Notes under the pieces: generated by a model
Databases searched by the model: none
Told to the model about the DNA's origin: nothing
Seen by the model: only the letters and a program-made list of their open reading frames with translations
Program-made: the position numbers and the translations under genes
In this document: positions 44,850-53,855 of the stretch, piece by piece
Layout: every line of letters starts with the position of its first letter
Position numbering within the stretch: the first letter of the stretch is position 1
From: Dyadobacter sp. SG02
Lineage (GTDB): Bacteria > Bacteroidota > Bacteroidia > Cytophagales > Spirosomataceae
Length of the DNA: 64,000 nucleotides
Direction of reading: 5' to 3'
NCBI RefSeq assembly: GCF_900109045.1
Contig: NZ_FNYL01000016.1
Location: 124,001-188,000, forward strand

Positions 44850-45428
44850 TTAAAAACTAATCCCTAAACGTAATGCGAGCCTGTTATAGACCCGGTCTTC
44901 AAACCTTTCTTTCTGATCCCATAAAGGCACTTTTGTGACATGCGCTTCCTGCCTTTTATAGGTTAATGCAATGGTAAATGCAGCCACTCCCGGCTTTCCT
45001 ACCTTGATCCCCACGCCCGGGTTTATCATCACTCCCCCTTTTGTATCAGCGCCGTCCGGGTCGTCGTGGAACCAGGCGAACGCATAACCCGCATCGACTG
45101 TGCCGAACAACTTCACGTTCTTATCCTTGACAAAATCATATCGCAGGCCACCTGCAATCGGGTTCAGCAGGGCAGTTTTATACCAATCCATCCCCAGCGT
45201 TAATCCGGCAGACAATTTCTCATGAATCTGAACGCCATTGAATGTCTGGATAGTCAGGCTCGTTTTGCTGTCCACCTGGTCCGCATTCCCTGCATAAGGA
45301 TTCTGGTACTTCACTCTACCGAATAACCCACCGAATTCGGTGTGGTTGACGAACCGCACGGTGCTGGTCTTTTGTGCATAGGAGGTAGTGCCAGCCAACA
45401 AGATCAATAAAAATGTGAGCTTTTTCAT
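44850..45428 (-). CDS. small outer membrane beta-barrel protein
   Basis: A 192-residue protein with signal peptide MKKLTFLLILLAGTTSYAQ and alternating strands ending in phenylalanine (LGISF), the outer membrane signature. Strand-like stretches include EFGGLFGRVKYQNPY, LSAGLTLGMDWYKTAL and FGTVDAGYAFAWFHDD, consistent with an eight-stranded barrel. It begins one base after the stop of the LVIVD lipoprotein gene and precedes a lipoprotein gene, forming a three-gene operon. Confidence 0.8.
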   Translation of the reverse strand: MKKLTFLLILLAGTTSYAQKTSTVRFVNHTEFGGLFGRVKYQNPYAGNADQVDSKTSLTIQTFNGVQIHEKLSAGLTLGMDWYKTALLNPIAGGLRYDFVKDKNVKLFGTVDAGYAFAWFHDDPDGADTKGGVMINPGVGIKVGKPGVAAFTIALTYKRQEAHVTKVPLWDQKERFEDRVYNRLALRLGISF

Positions 45429-45429
45429 G

Positions 45430-46725
45430 TCACATCGCTTTTCCGACTGGAATTTTACTCAGCATTTTCAAATCTTTCGGATTCGACGAATCGTATTGAT
45501 AAAATCCGTCCTCTCCGATCAGCAGCAACGTTTTCCCAAGTGAGATTACGTCGTACGCATGCATGTCCTTGAAATGCGCCAGCTGGTTCCGATCTACCAA
45601 AAACTTGTCGGTTACATCGAAAACTTTCAACCCATGTTCACCCTCGCAAAGGAAAAGCGTTGGAAAGTCGATACTCAGGCCATGCGGGTTCTCCATTTGA
45701 TAGCTTTTGATGAGTTGCGGAGCCGCCGCATTGCTTACATCGACGAGATCGAGTTGGTTCTGGGTTCCTGCGCACGCGGTACCGGTACGCAACGTCACAT
45801 ACGCAATATCGTTGTGCACCACCACGGGATCGCAGGCGCGGCCATGCTGGAAGTTGGAGAGCTGTTTCGGTTCCGCAGGATTGGTATTGTCATAAATAAA
45901 CATCCCGGTCGCGGAACCGATGAAGAGTTTGTTGTTGTAAGGGAAAATGGTTTCGATACCCCAGCCAAGGTTTACGGTAGCGAAATCGGTAGGTTGCGCT
46001 GGCTTGTCGATCTTAAAAAGATGCATTTGGCTTTGACTTACCGCGTAAAGAAAGTTACGATCCAGCGCGAAGCGCGCCATCGACCCGGCCTGGCCGTTTG
46101 TTCCGCCGGATGACTGAGGTGACGCCGATGATGCACTATTGAAAGACGCCCTGTCGGCCATCATCCAAACAATGCCTCCGCCCCACCATGAGCCGGGCGG
46201 AACGTTGTCTTCGCAGTTGACGGTGACCGTTTCCGTCACCCATTCCACATTCTGATCTGTTATCGAGCCTACGGATTCGTTCAAAGACCATCCGCCTCCG
46301 TCGAAAAGGCCGGTTTTAAATACATTCTTGACCCTTCCTACTTCTTTTGGCGCAGTTGGATCGGCAATGTCGATCGAAACAAGGTCGCTAAAACTGTCGG
46401 CGTAAAGGATATTGTCACGGACGGCGATATCACCATTGCCGGGAATATTAATGAATGTTACAAATTTGGGACTCGCAGGGTTACCGTTGTCGATGATGTG
46501 AATGCCTTTTTTAATTTCATTCACATATAAATATTTACCCTTCACATACATTTTTCCCGGCTGTTCCAAAGTACGAGGCGATTCGGCCTTCACCTGCGTC
46601 CGGAGTTCCATCAAGGAATACGTAACGTTGCTAAAACGGCGCACTACACGTGTTTCCTTACATTGATCGTTACACGACCAGCAAAGCCATGCCACGGCAC
46701 ATAACAGTAAAAGTTTAGGTTTCAT
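45430..46725 (-). CDS. LVIVD-repeat lipoprotein
   Basis: A 431-residue lipoprotein: signal MKPKLLLLCAVAWLCWSC, then repeated LVIVD-type beta-propeller units such as GIHIIDNGNPASPKFVTFIN, DLVSIDIADPTAPKEVGRVK, MFIYDNTNPAEPKQLSNFQH and LDLVDVSNAAAPQLIKSYQM. A low-complexity Ser/Gly insert lies around residues 185-205. Such propellers bind proteins or polysaccharides at the surface. First gene of the cassette with a beta-barrel and a small lipoprotein. Confidence 0.88.
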   Translation of the reverse strand: MKPKLLLLCAVAWLCWSCNDQCKETRVVRRFSNVTYSLMELRTQVKAESPRTLEQPGKMYVKGKYLYVNEIKKGIHIIDNGNPASPKFVTFINIPGNGDIAVRDNILYADSFSDLVSIDIADPTAPKEVGRVKNVFKTGLFDGGGWSLNESVGSITDQNVEWVTETVTVNCEDNVPPGSWWGGGIVWMMADRASFNSASSASPQSSGGTNGQAGSMARFALDRNFLYAVSQSQMHLFKIDKPAQPTDFATVNLGWGIETIFPYNNKLFIGSATGMFIYDNTNPAEPKQLSNFQHGRACDPVVVHNDIAYVTLRTGTACAGTQNQLDLVDVSNAAAPQLIKSYQMENPHGLSIDFPTLFLCEGEHGLKVFDVTDKFLVDRNQLAHFKDMHAYDVISLGKTLLLIGEDGFYQYDSSNPKDLKMLSKIPVGKAM

Positions 46726-46818
46726 ACGGTTAGGTTTTAGAGGCTAGTAAAAATGATATTTCAACTTGGGTAAATGCAGGACAACGCTTTTTTGTAATTG
46801 GTTGGAATACAAAACAAA

Positions 46819-46881
46819 ATCGTCCGAAAGCAAGGCCTTCGGACGATAACGCACCCCGAAAATACCGGCGAACCGGTATTT
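46819..46881 (-). terminator. two tandem hairpins after the serpin gene
   Basis: Arms ATCGTCCGAA/TTCGGACGAT (46819-46828, 46838-46847) and AAATACCGG/CCGGTATTT (46860-46868, 46873-46881). On the minus strand the outer hairpin is followed by TTTTGTTTTG. Confidence 0.75.
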
Positions 46882-46917
46882 TTTATCTTTGATATTTTTA
46901 AATGCTTTTCCGCATTG

Positions 46918-48147
46918 CTATTTCGATTCCGGATTTTTAATCCTGCCTACAAAAAGGATAGTGTTGGAAGTATTTTCGCTGATTATTAAACCAAACGGGC
47001 GGTCGCAAATGTACCTCGGTGGTTCTGACCCGGCTGAGGTAAGACCGATACCGATCGTTGTTACCGCAGCGGCTTCGGTTCCTTGCTCATCGATTCCCAG
47101 GTATGCATCCTGTTTCACAAAATCCACATACAACTCGGCCAGTTTGTTGATCTTCGTCAATTGAGCACTATTCTCAAATGCACGTTTGATTCCCATTCCC
47201 GTCAGTGTCTCCTTCAACTGAGCTGAATAATCGAGTGTAAATTTGGGTAACCCCACTGTAATACCTCGTTCGGTCATTCCGCCGTTCAATTTCGACCATC
47301 CTTCGCCTGTGATCCCTTTGAGTGCCTCGTCGATTGTGTTCTGGCCTTTCGGAATAATCAAGGTCATATTGAACTGGCCATTGGCATAAGGAAGACGGAC
47401 AGCGTCATAGTTGCTTCCCGCGCCTACTTTGAAATCGGACCCGGCAAACATCATTTTTACGTTTTTGCTTTGCCCGTTTTCCAGCCTGAATGGTGTGTCT
47501 TGTGTTTTCTTTGCATCAAACCTGGTTTGCCAGTCGCCCTTGAAATACAATGCATTCAAAAGGAACATCACATGCTGTGGCTGAATGTTATCAAGTACCT
47601 TCTGAATTTTACCATTCGTCTTATCGCTTGCCCATTTATTAATGCGATCTTTTGCAGCATCGTCAAATGGCAAACCTGTTACCTCCGATTCAAACGAGTT
47701 TTTCAAAACAGATTGAAAATCATCTTCAACGGAAAACCCATTTCTATACCAAACCGAATTCGCTAATCCTAAACTCACTTTCGAATCGGCGACGGGCAAA
47801 TCGTTAATCAATGTTTTATATGCCGCATTCAAATCAGCCAATGCAACGGCATCCATTTTTAATGCTTTTTGAATTTCATCGGCTGTCTCTTTCTCAGCCC
47901 CATTCAAAAGCATTCCCAAAGCCATGTGCAAGCTGAGTGGCGATACAAAGAAATTCTCCTCCGCGGATTGGGTTTTCTGTAACGCATGAATAAAGTCGAA
48001 TGCAAAAGATGTAGTCCCATTTGAAACCGAGGCCGGTATTTCCACCGGATTCACCTCGTTTCCAGGAGCGACATTATCTTTTGTGCAGCCCGACAGCATT
48101 GCTGCGGCCAGCATAGGAATAGTGATCGACTTCTTTAAAATTTTCAT
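46918..48147 (-). CDS. serpin-family protease inhibitor, lipoprotein
   Basis: A 409-residue serpin, the suicide inhibitor fold. Lipoprotein signal MKILKKSITIPMLAAAMLSGC; typical serpin parts are SPLSLHMALGMLLNGAEKET, LANSVWYRNGF, LLNALYFKGDWQTRFD and LPKFTLDYSAQL. The reactive-loop hinge EQGTEAAAVTT is intact, as in inhibitory serpins, and the C-terminal DRPFGLIISENTSNTILFVG closes the fold. It probably sits on the cell surface to block proteases. ATG 48147 gives the clean signal; upstream extension is unlikely. Confidence 0.93.
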   Translation of the reverse strand: MKILKKSITIPMLAAAMLSGCTKDNVAPGNEVNPVEIPASVSNGTTSFAFDFIHALQKTQSAEENFFVSPLSLHMALGMLLNGAEKETADEIQKALKMDAVALADLNAAYKTLINDLPVADSKVSLGLANSVWYRNGFSVEDDFQSVLKNSFESEVTGLPFDDAAKDRINKWASDKTNGKIQKVLDNIQPQHVMFLLNALYFKGDWQTRFDAKKTQDTPFRLENGQSKNVKMMFAGSDFKVGAGSNYDAVRLPYANGQFNMTLIIPKGQNTIDEALKGITGEGWSKLNGGMTERGITVGLPKFTLDYSAQLKETLTGMGIKRAFENSAQLTKINKLAELYVDFVKQDAYLGIDEQGTEAAAVTTIGIGLTSAGSEPPRYICDRPFGLIISENTSNTILFVGRIKNPESK

Positions 48148-48246
48148 GGCTAACAGATGCAAGAATACTTTCTTTCCCCACAATCAACCCACAAATCGAT
48201 AGATTCAAATCAACCGGCAATGGTTGGAAACTTTCTAGAAATTATA

Positions 48247-49812
48247 TCAAAAAGAATAGCGAACAGACCACGATACCCCGTATAAATAAGGATGTGAATC
48301 GAGGCTTTGGTTGGATTTGAAACCGGATGAAACAGCCCTTTGGTATGAGCCAGTCAGGTTGGCGCCCCAGTTCGCGGACAATTTATAATTCAACCTCAAT
48401 CCTGTTGTAGCGGCCCAGTTCATGCCGCGATATATATCGTCGCTGGCCGTAGTCCTGATAATCTCTCCCGAAGCAGACTCGAGTTCGTTAGCCAAAAAGA
48501 AATTCGCCATCATCCCGCCGAGCACCGAATAGCTGAATTTTTTGTCGGGATTTAATGTAAAGCCCGCCTGCACCGGCAATTGGAGATACTGGTAGTTATT
48601 GCTTGCTTTTTTGGCAATATCTATATACAATGCTCCATTATTAAAGCCGGCCGCTTTATCGGCCGCAGGGCTATTCAATGAGCCATTCAATCCTGCCAAT
48701 GCGTTTTCCAACACATTCGAAGACTGGTTATTGTATGGACTCAGCACATAACCGCCACCCTCATAAGCCGAATTGCCGCGGAGATAACTGATACCGGTCT
48801 CCACAGACCAATGCTTCGACAATCGGACACCACCCTGTGTTTGCACCGCATACGAAGCGCGCGCCTCACTCGATCCGGTAGTAGCCCGCCTTTGGCTTAC
48901 CGACTGTGCTGAAAACGCCATAGGCGCCTCTTTTAATTGGACATCCGGATTAAATGATGCCGGCATAACACCGAGGCCTGCATAATATTGTTTCGGTTTT
49001 TTCTCTTTTACCGGCTCCTCGATCTGAATTTGAGGACGGAAGAAAACGTGGCGTTTTTGCACGTAAACATCCAGATCGCTGTACGGTAAGGATGCCAACA
49101 ATTGTGCGGAAATCGGTCGGCTTTCATCAGCTAACGCTGCCGCATTGCTATTTCCTGCCACTTTTGCCACACCAACTTCCAGAGGCTGAACACTCTCGGC
49201 AGGAGTTGCAATTGTGTTAACGACCTCATTGCCTGAGCTACTTTTCGCGGCCGGCCTCTGAATTACTTCAACGGCCGCTACTGCTGGCTCTTCATGCCTA
49301 TTTTTTGTCCTGCCAAATGCGTTTTCAGGCTTTTCAGCGCCAGCATTCACGGTATTTGACGAGGCAATCTCGATTTTCGATTCGGCAGATTCTTGCTTTG
49401 CTAGTTTTGCGGATGACGTTTTAGACTCGCTTGCTGTCTTTGATTCGTTAGCAGCCGCCAGCTTTTCGGTGTTCAAGCTTTCACCGGTAGCAGGAGCATT
49501 TTCAGTTGCATTACTACGCTCGCTTACAGATTTACGGACCGGTTCGGTACTTACTGCTACTAGTGGCTTATCAATTGTCTTATCATCTGACATCCACAAT
49601 CCACCACCTACCAGTAATAATGCGGCGATCGAAGCGGCCGCGTACCACATTTTCGGCGATTGCCACCAAAGCGGAACTACCTTCTCCTGCTCCCCGTCAA
49701 GACGCGCTTCGATACCCTCCCACACAGACGGCGGGGGAGCTTCGGAAGCCTCCTGCAAGGCCTTTCTCCACTGATCCTCAAAATTGTTTATGTTGGACGG
49801 ATCCATCATCAA
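48247..49812 (-). CDS. membrane-spanning anti-sigma-like protein with outer membrane barrel
   Basis: A 521-residue protein with unusual layout. Residues 1-54 are a cytosolic-type segment with the PPPSVWEGIEARLD motif found in Bacteroidota anti-sigma proteins; 55-74 are a single membrane helix (MWYAAASIAALLLVGGGLWM); about 75-290 are a long Ser/Ala/Glu/Lys-rich linker; the last 200 residues look like an outer membrane beta-barrel, ending SVRYSF. It overlaps the 3' end of the ECF sigma gene by 35 bases. It may link outer membrane state to the sigma factor. No characterised homologue is known to me. Confidence 0.82.
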   Translation of the reverse strand: MMMDPSNINNFEDQWRKALQEASEAPPPSVWEGIEARLDGEQEKVVPLWWQSPKMWYAAASIAALLLVGGGLWMSDDKTIDKPLVAVSTEPVRKSVSERSNATENAPATGESLNTEKLAAANESKTASESKTSSAKLAKQESAESKIEIASSNTVNAGAEKPENAFGRTKNRHEEPAVAAVEVIQRPAAKSSSGNEVVNTIATPAESVQPLEVGVAKVAGNSNAAALADESRPISAQLLASLPYSDLDVYVQKRHVFFRPQIQIEEPVKEKKPKQYYAGLGVMPASFNPDVQLKEAPMAFSAQSVSQRRATTGSSEARASYAVQTQGGVRLSKHWSVETGISYLRGNSAYEGGGYVLSPYNNQSSNVLENALAGLNGSLNSPAADKAAGFNNGALYIDIAKKASNNYQYLQLPVQAGFTLNPDKKFSYSVLGGMMANFFLANELESASGEIIRTTASDDIYRGMNWAATTGLRLNYKLSANWGANLTGSYQRAVSSGFKSNQSLDSHPYLYGVSWSVRYSF

Positions 49813-50347
49813 ATCTTTTTTCTTTGTTCAATTTTTGTTGAAGCAATGTCCTTGCCCGCGAGTATTGGGATTTGGACGTTCCTTCGGAGATGCCCAACAT
49901 CTGGGCGATCTCATTGTGCTGGTAACCTTCAATCGCGTACAGGTTGAAGATCGTCTGGCAACCTGGTGGCAATTCGCGGATCATTTCCATGAGCTGCTGC
50001 ATCTGGAAATTCCCCAGCGTGAATTCCCTGTCCGACAAGCCATTATGGTGCACATCTATATCATCCAGTTCTTTCAGGTATTTCTGTTGCCGCAAGTGGT
50101 TCAGCGCCGTGTTCACTACCACGGACCTCAGCCAGTATTCCAGCGGGCTGTCTGCCCTGAAAGAATCTATATTTTCGTAAATTTTGATGAAAGCATCCTG
50201 CAACACGTCCTCCGCGTCGGCACGGTTTTTCGTATAGCGGAGGCAAATAGCGAACAGCTTCCCCCCAAAAACATCATATAGCTGTTTCTGGGCGATGCGG
50301 TTGCGCTGCTTGCAGCCTTTCACCAGTTCCTGTTCGTTAAACGTCAT
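49778..50347 (-). CDS. ECF-type RNA polymerase sigma factor
   Basis: A 189-residue sigma-70 family factor: region 2 in KQLYDVFGGKLFAICLRYTK, AEDVLQDAFIKIYENID, PLEYWLRSVVVNTALNHLR; region 4 in MIRELPPGCQTIFNLYAIEG, HNEIAQMLGISEGTSKSQYS. Overlaps the downstream anti-sigma-like gene, so the two are translationally coupled. The product probably controls an envelope stress or surface regulon (inference). Confidence 0.93.
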   Translation of the reverse strand: MTFNEQELVKGCKQRNRIAQKQLYDVFGGKLFAICLRYTKNRADAEDVLQDAFIKIYENIDSFRADSPLEYWLRSVVVNTALNHLRQQKYLKELDDIDVHHNGLSDREFTLGNFQMQQLMEMIRELPPGCQTIFNLYAIEGYQHNEIAQMLGISEGTSKSQYSRARTLLQQKLNKEKRFDDGSVQHKQF

Positions 50348-50592
50348 CCGAAGGTTAGGGGTGCTTCGTTCGGTTTGGAAATAAATTCAGCACCTCTACC
50401 CATAAGATAGCCGATTACTGTTGCGTTATGATCCGACTTGTGCTCTCGCGTCTGTCGTAAATTATCTGACAACCTCATTATCAAAATGGTTGGAATACGT
50501 CAAAAACTATTGTCGAATGCCGGGTACTTTATGCCAAGGAACTATTCAGTGGCGCATATCATTTAATAAGTACAACCTAAAATCTATCGCCC

Positions 50593-50889
50593 ATGAGCCA
50601 ATATATGGTTGAAATCCAGCTGCCGGCTGTCATGTCGGAAGATTTCACAGCAAAAATACCTGCTCAGAGAAAAAAGATTAATGAACTGATGGAGCAAGGA
50701 AGGCTGATGTCTTATGCCTTGTCCGATGATTACTCACGGCTCTGGTGTGTGGTACGCGCAGAAACTGAATTTGAAGTAATGTCACTCGTTTCGGAGTTTC
50801 CGCTGATTGATTATATGGATCCCAAAATAACCAAGCTTATGTTCAATAACGTGGTAGCCCTTCGCTTACCTATGTTCTCATTGAACTGA
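50593..50889 (+). CDS. muconolactone isomerase-like small protein
   Basis: A 98-residue protein with a ferredoxin-like alpha/beta pattern. SEFPLIDYMDPKITKL resembles the muconolactone delta-isomerase end, and QYMVEIQLPAVM the beginning. No aromatic degradation genes lie nearby, so the substrate is doubtful. Probably a small cytosolic oligomer. Monocistronic; a terminator follows. Confidence 0.72.
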   Translation: MSQYMVEIQLPAVMSEDFTAKIPAQRKKINELMEQGRLMSYALSDDYSRLWCVVRAETEFEVMSLVSEFPLIDYMDPKITKLMFNNVVALRLPMFSLN

Positions 50890-50938
50890 CACTAATTTGA
50901 AACATTTTGTTGCCCGCCGCGCTGGCAGGGTAGCAGTT

Positions 50939-50970
50939 GCCTCGTCGGAATTCCCGGCGAGGCCTTTTTT
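50939..50970. terminator. terminator between the isomerase-like and GAF genes
   Basis: GCCTCG (50939-50944) pairs with CGAGGC (50958-50963), with an inner CGG/CCG, then CTTTTTT. Confidence 0.82.
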
Positions 50971-50977
50971 ATTATAA

Positions 50978-51463
50978 TCAAAGTTTTCTTGTAATCAGCG
51001 CTGCGATTTTTTCCAAATGCTCCTGATCGGTCTCGCTGAAATCGTCAAGCGCGTCGCTATCCACATCCAGTACCATCGCCACCGTTCCATTTCTATGAAA
51101 AACGGGCACCACGATCTCTGACCGTGAAGCCGAGCTACACGCAATATGCCCTGGGAACTGCTCCACATCCGGCACGATAACCGTTTCCGCGCGTGTGTAA
51201 CTTGTGCCGCATACACCTTTGTGGAATGGGATACGCGTACACGCGATCGGTCCCTGAAACGGCCCCAGCACCAGTTGCCCTTCCTTTACCAAATAAAAAC
51301 CTACCCAGAAAAACCCGAATGCTTCCTTTAAAACTGCGGTTATATTGGCAAGGTTAGCCGTAAGATCGCTTTCGTCGGCAATCAGCGCTTCAATTTGCGG
51401 AAAAAGCGCCTGATAAACTTCTTTTCTGTTTGTATCTGTCGGTATAAATAATGTCTCTGCCAT
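50978..51463 (-). CDS. msrC: free methionine-(R)-sulfoxide reductase (GAF domain)
   Basis: A 161-residue single GAF domain. The three conserved cysteines of fRMsr appear in GPIACTRIPFHKGVCGTSY and FPGHIACSSASRSEIVVPVF; TVIVPDVEQFPGH is also diagnostic. The enzyme reduces free Met-R-sulfoxide in the cytosol and protects against oxidation. ATG 51463 was chosen; an upstream reading-frame extension is not family-like. Confidence 0.9.
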   Translation of the reverse strand: MAETLFIPTDTNRKEVYQALFPQIEALIADESDLTANLANITAVLKEAFGFFWVGFYLVKEGQLVLGPFQGPIACTRIPFHKGVCGTSYTRAETVIVPDVEQFPGHIACSSASRSEIVVPVFHRNGTVAMVLDVDSDALDDFSETDQEHLEKIAALITRKL

Positions 51464-51570
51464 AGTATCAAAAACTGCCTTATTTTCAATTAACACAGAT
51501 GCTTTTTGATTTGTTACAGATAATATGAAAATGCGCTCTGATTGAGCCGCTAATAGCATCTCTTCTGTTG

Positions 51571-51578
51571 TATATTTG
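51571..51578 (+). promoter_or_regulatory. candidate -7 box for purU
   Basis: TATATTTG, exact match to TAnnTTTG, 30 bases before the ATG at 51609; it excludes the upstream TTG at 51576 as start. Confidence 0.45.
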
Positions 51579-51608
51579 AGGTTCGCTAAGTGCTACAACA
51601 AACCCTTC

Positions 51609-52442
51609 ATGAGTCAAAGACATATATTATTAATGGACGGCCCCGATCATAAGGGTTTGATTTACCATGTTACCCGCATTCTTTTTGCCCACAATCAGAA
51701 TATCATCAGTAACGACGAATATGTTAGTCCTTCCCGCTATTTCTTTATGCGTACTGAATTCGAGGGCGATACCGATATAGCGGAATTGTTAAAAGCACTC
51801 CAATCCGAATTACCTGCCGGCCTGAACCTGCGCATTAATCCTAAGAAAAACAAGGATATCGTGCTGATGGTCACCAAGGAGCACCATTGCCTGGGCGAAT
51901 TGCTGATCCGTTACGCATTTAACGAACTGGATGCCACTATTCTGGCGGTGGTGAGCAATTACAATACGTTACAGCCGCTTGTGGGGAAGTTTGGAATACC
52001 TTTTCATTTTATTTCGCATGAAAACAAAACCCGTGAGGAGCACGAAGAGGCGATATTGAGGACACTGGATATTTACCGTCCGGATTACGTGGTGCTGGCC
52101 AAATACATGCGGATTATCACACCTCAATTCGTCGATCGTTTTCCGAACCGGATCGTGAACATCCATCATTCGTTCCTTCCCGCTTTCATCGGGGCAAACC
52201 CTTACCGGCAGGCTTACGAACGCGGCGTGAAAATCATTGGGGCTACTGCGCATTTTGTAAACAACGACCTCGACGAAGGTCCGATCATCGCGCAAGACGT
52301 AAAAGAAGTCGATCACAAACTGACCGCTTCGGATATGGCAACTTTGGGAAAAGACACTGAAAAAGCGGTACTCTCGAAGGCCCTAAAACTGGTTTTTAAC
52401 GACCGCGTTTTCATCCACCACAACCGCACCATTATCCTGTAA
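51609..52442 (+). CDS. purU: formyltetrahydrofolate deformylase
   Basis: A 277-residue enzyme that hydrolyses 10-formyl-THF to formate and THF. An N-terminal ACT domain (LLMDGPDHKGLIYHVTRILF, about 5-80) precedes the formyltransferase fold, where NIHHSFLPAFIGANPYRQAY holds the catalytic His and ATAHFVNNDLDEGPIIAQD the catalytic Asp. Monocistronic, ending at a strong shared terminator. Confidence 0.95.
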   Translation: MSQRHILLMDGPDHKGLIYHVTRILFAHNQNIISNDEYVSPSRYFFMRTEFEGDTDIAELLKALQSELPAGLNLRINPKKNKDIVLMVTKEHHCLGELLIRYAFNELDATILAVVSNYNTLQPLVGKFGIPFHFISHENKTREEHEEAILRTLDIYRPDYVVLAKYMRIITPQFVDRFPNRIVNIHHSFLPAFIGANPYRQAYERGVKIIGATAHFVNNDLDEGPIIAQDVKEVDHKLTASDMATLGKDTEKAVLSKALKLVFNDRVFIHHNRTIIL

Positions 52443-52450
52443 AACAAAGA

Positions 52451-52484
52451 AAAAGCCCTTAGTCAGAATCACCGAGGGCTTTTT
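52451..52484. terminator. bidirectional terminator between purU and leuA
   Basis: Perfect arms AAAAGCCCT (52451-52459) and AGGGCTTTT (52475-52483), with T run on both strands. Confidence 0.88.
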
Positions 52485-52583
52485 GCAATCTGATGGATGT
52501 TATTGAATATGTAATCTTACAAAAAATTCTTTAAAACATCAAATTCAGATTCAAGCTGTTAACTAATTCTAAGGATATTCTAA

Positions 52584-53738
52584 TTAAACCGCTTCCGCTG
52601 TACGCACCAGCTCAACCAGATCTCCGTCGTTTACTTCTTTCTTGATATCGGCTACTTCGAGGAACCGTGTGTACAGTTCGTCCAATGCCGCTTTTTCAAA
52701 GGAGAAGCCCAATAATTCCAGTCGGTGCTTCAATGCGTGACGTCCGCTGCGGGCCGTCAACACGATATCCGACTTATCCACACCCACGTCCTGCGGGTTC
52801 ATAATCTCGTAGTTCAGGTTGTTCTTTAGGAAGCCGTCCTGGTGGATACCCGATGAATGAGCGAACGCGTTACGACCAACGATCGCCTTGTTGGCCTGCA
52901 CCGGCATGCGCATCATTTTCGACACCAATTGGCTGGTCGGATAAATATGCTGCGTGTTTATCCCTGTTTCAAGACCTAGCTCCTGATGCACTTTCAATGC
53001 CATTACCACCTCTTCCAGCGAAGTATTACCGGCGCGTTCGCCGATACCATTGATGGTCACCTCTACCTGACGCGCACCCTGATTGATACCTGCGATCGAG
53101 TTTGCAGTTGCCAGGCCAAGGTCGTTGTGACAGTGGATTGAGATCGTGGCCTTATGAATGTTCGAAACGTGTTCGAAGATGTATTTGATTTTGTTTCCGT
53201 ACTCGTCGGGCAGGCAATATCCTGTCGTGTCAGGGATATTCACTACCGTCGCTCCGGCACCGATTACCGCCTCCACCAATTGCGAAAGGAACACCAGGTC
53301 TGCGCGGCCTGCATCTTCACAATAAAATTCTACATCCTCCACTTTACTTTTAGCATATTTCGTAGCCGCAATCGCTCTTTCGATGATTTTTTCGCGGGTA
53401 GTATTGAATTTATGCTGGATGTGAATGTCGGAAGAACCGATACCCGTGTGGATACGTGCCCGATTCGCATACTGCAATGCTTCCGCAGCCGCGTCGATAT
53501 CGCCCTGCACCGCACGTGAGAGCGCACAGATAATAGGCTCACGGACAGCCTTGGAGATTTCTACCACAGAACGAAAATCTCCGGGACTTGAAACCGGGAA
53601 ACCGGCTTCGATAATATCTACCCCCAGCTTTTCGAGTTGTGTGGCAACCACGATTTTTTCTTCGGTGGTCAATTGGCTGCCCGGCACCTGCTCGCCGTCT
53701 CTTAAAGTAGTGTCGAAGATCTGAACTCGATTACTCAT
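52584..53738 (-). CDS. leuA: 2-isopropylmalate synthase, short form without regulatory domain
   Basis: First committed step of leucine synthesis: acetyl-CoA plus 2-ketoisovalerate. 384 residues comprising the TIM barrel (FDTTLRDGEQVPGSQL, ISIHCHNDLGLATANSI, TINGIGERAGNTSLEE) and the helical subdomains; the protein stops near residue 384, about 130-140 residues short of classical enzymes, lacking the C-terminal leucine-binding domain. The preceding 270-base gap holds a Leu-codon leader and alternative hairpins. It lies downstream of leuB but is probably under its own attenuator. Confidence 0.94.
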   Translation of the reverse strand: MSNRVQIFDTTLRDGEQVPGSQLTTEEKIVVATQLEKLGVDIIEAGFPVSSPGDFRSVVEISKAVREPIICALSRAVQGDIDAAAEALQYANRARIHTGIGSSDIHIQHKFNTTREKIIERAIAATKYAKSKVEDVEFYCEDAGRADLVFLSQLVEAVIGAGATVVNIPDTTGYCLPDEYGNKIKYIFEHVSNIHKATISIHCHNDLGLATANSIAGINQGARQVEVTINGIGERAGNTSLEEVVMALKVHQELGLETGINTQHIYPTSQLVSKMMRMPVQANKAIVGRNAFAHSSGIHQDGFLKNNLNYEIMNPQDVGVDKSDIVLTARSGRHALKHRLELLGFSFEKAALDELYTRFLEVADIKKEVNDGDLVELVRTAEAV

Positions 53739-53794
53739 TGGTGGGTATTAATTTTTTTATGGGACACGAATTTAACAATATTTCAGGCAATATA

Positions 53795-53852
53795 AAACCC
53801 TTTCCGTGTCACGGGAAAGGGTTTGTAACTTATCAAAACATAACCTTTCCCG
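53795..53852 (-). promoter_or_regulatory. attenuator of leuA: alternative antiterminator and terminator
   Basis: Minus-strand segment 1 CGGGAAAGG (53852-53844) can pair with segment 2 CCTTTCCCG (53820-53812). Segment 2, as AAACCCTTTCC (53824-53814), can instead pair over 11 bases with segment 3 GGAAAGGGTTT (53805-53795), which leads into TATATT. Segment 1 lies 3 bases after the leader stop, as required for ribosome-controlled attenuation. The T run is short. Confidence 0.78.
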
Positions 53853-53855
53853 CCC

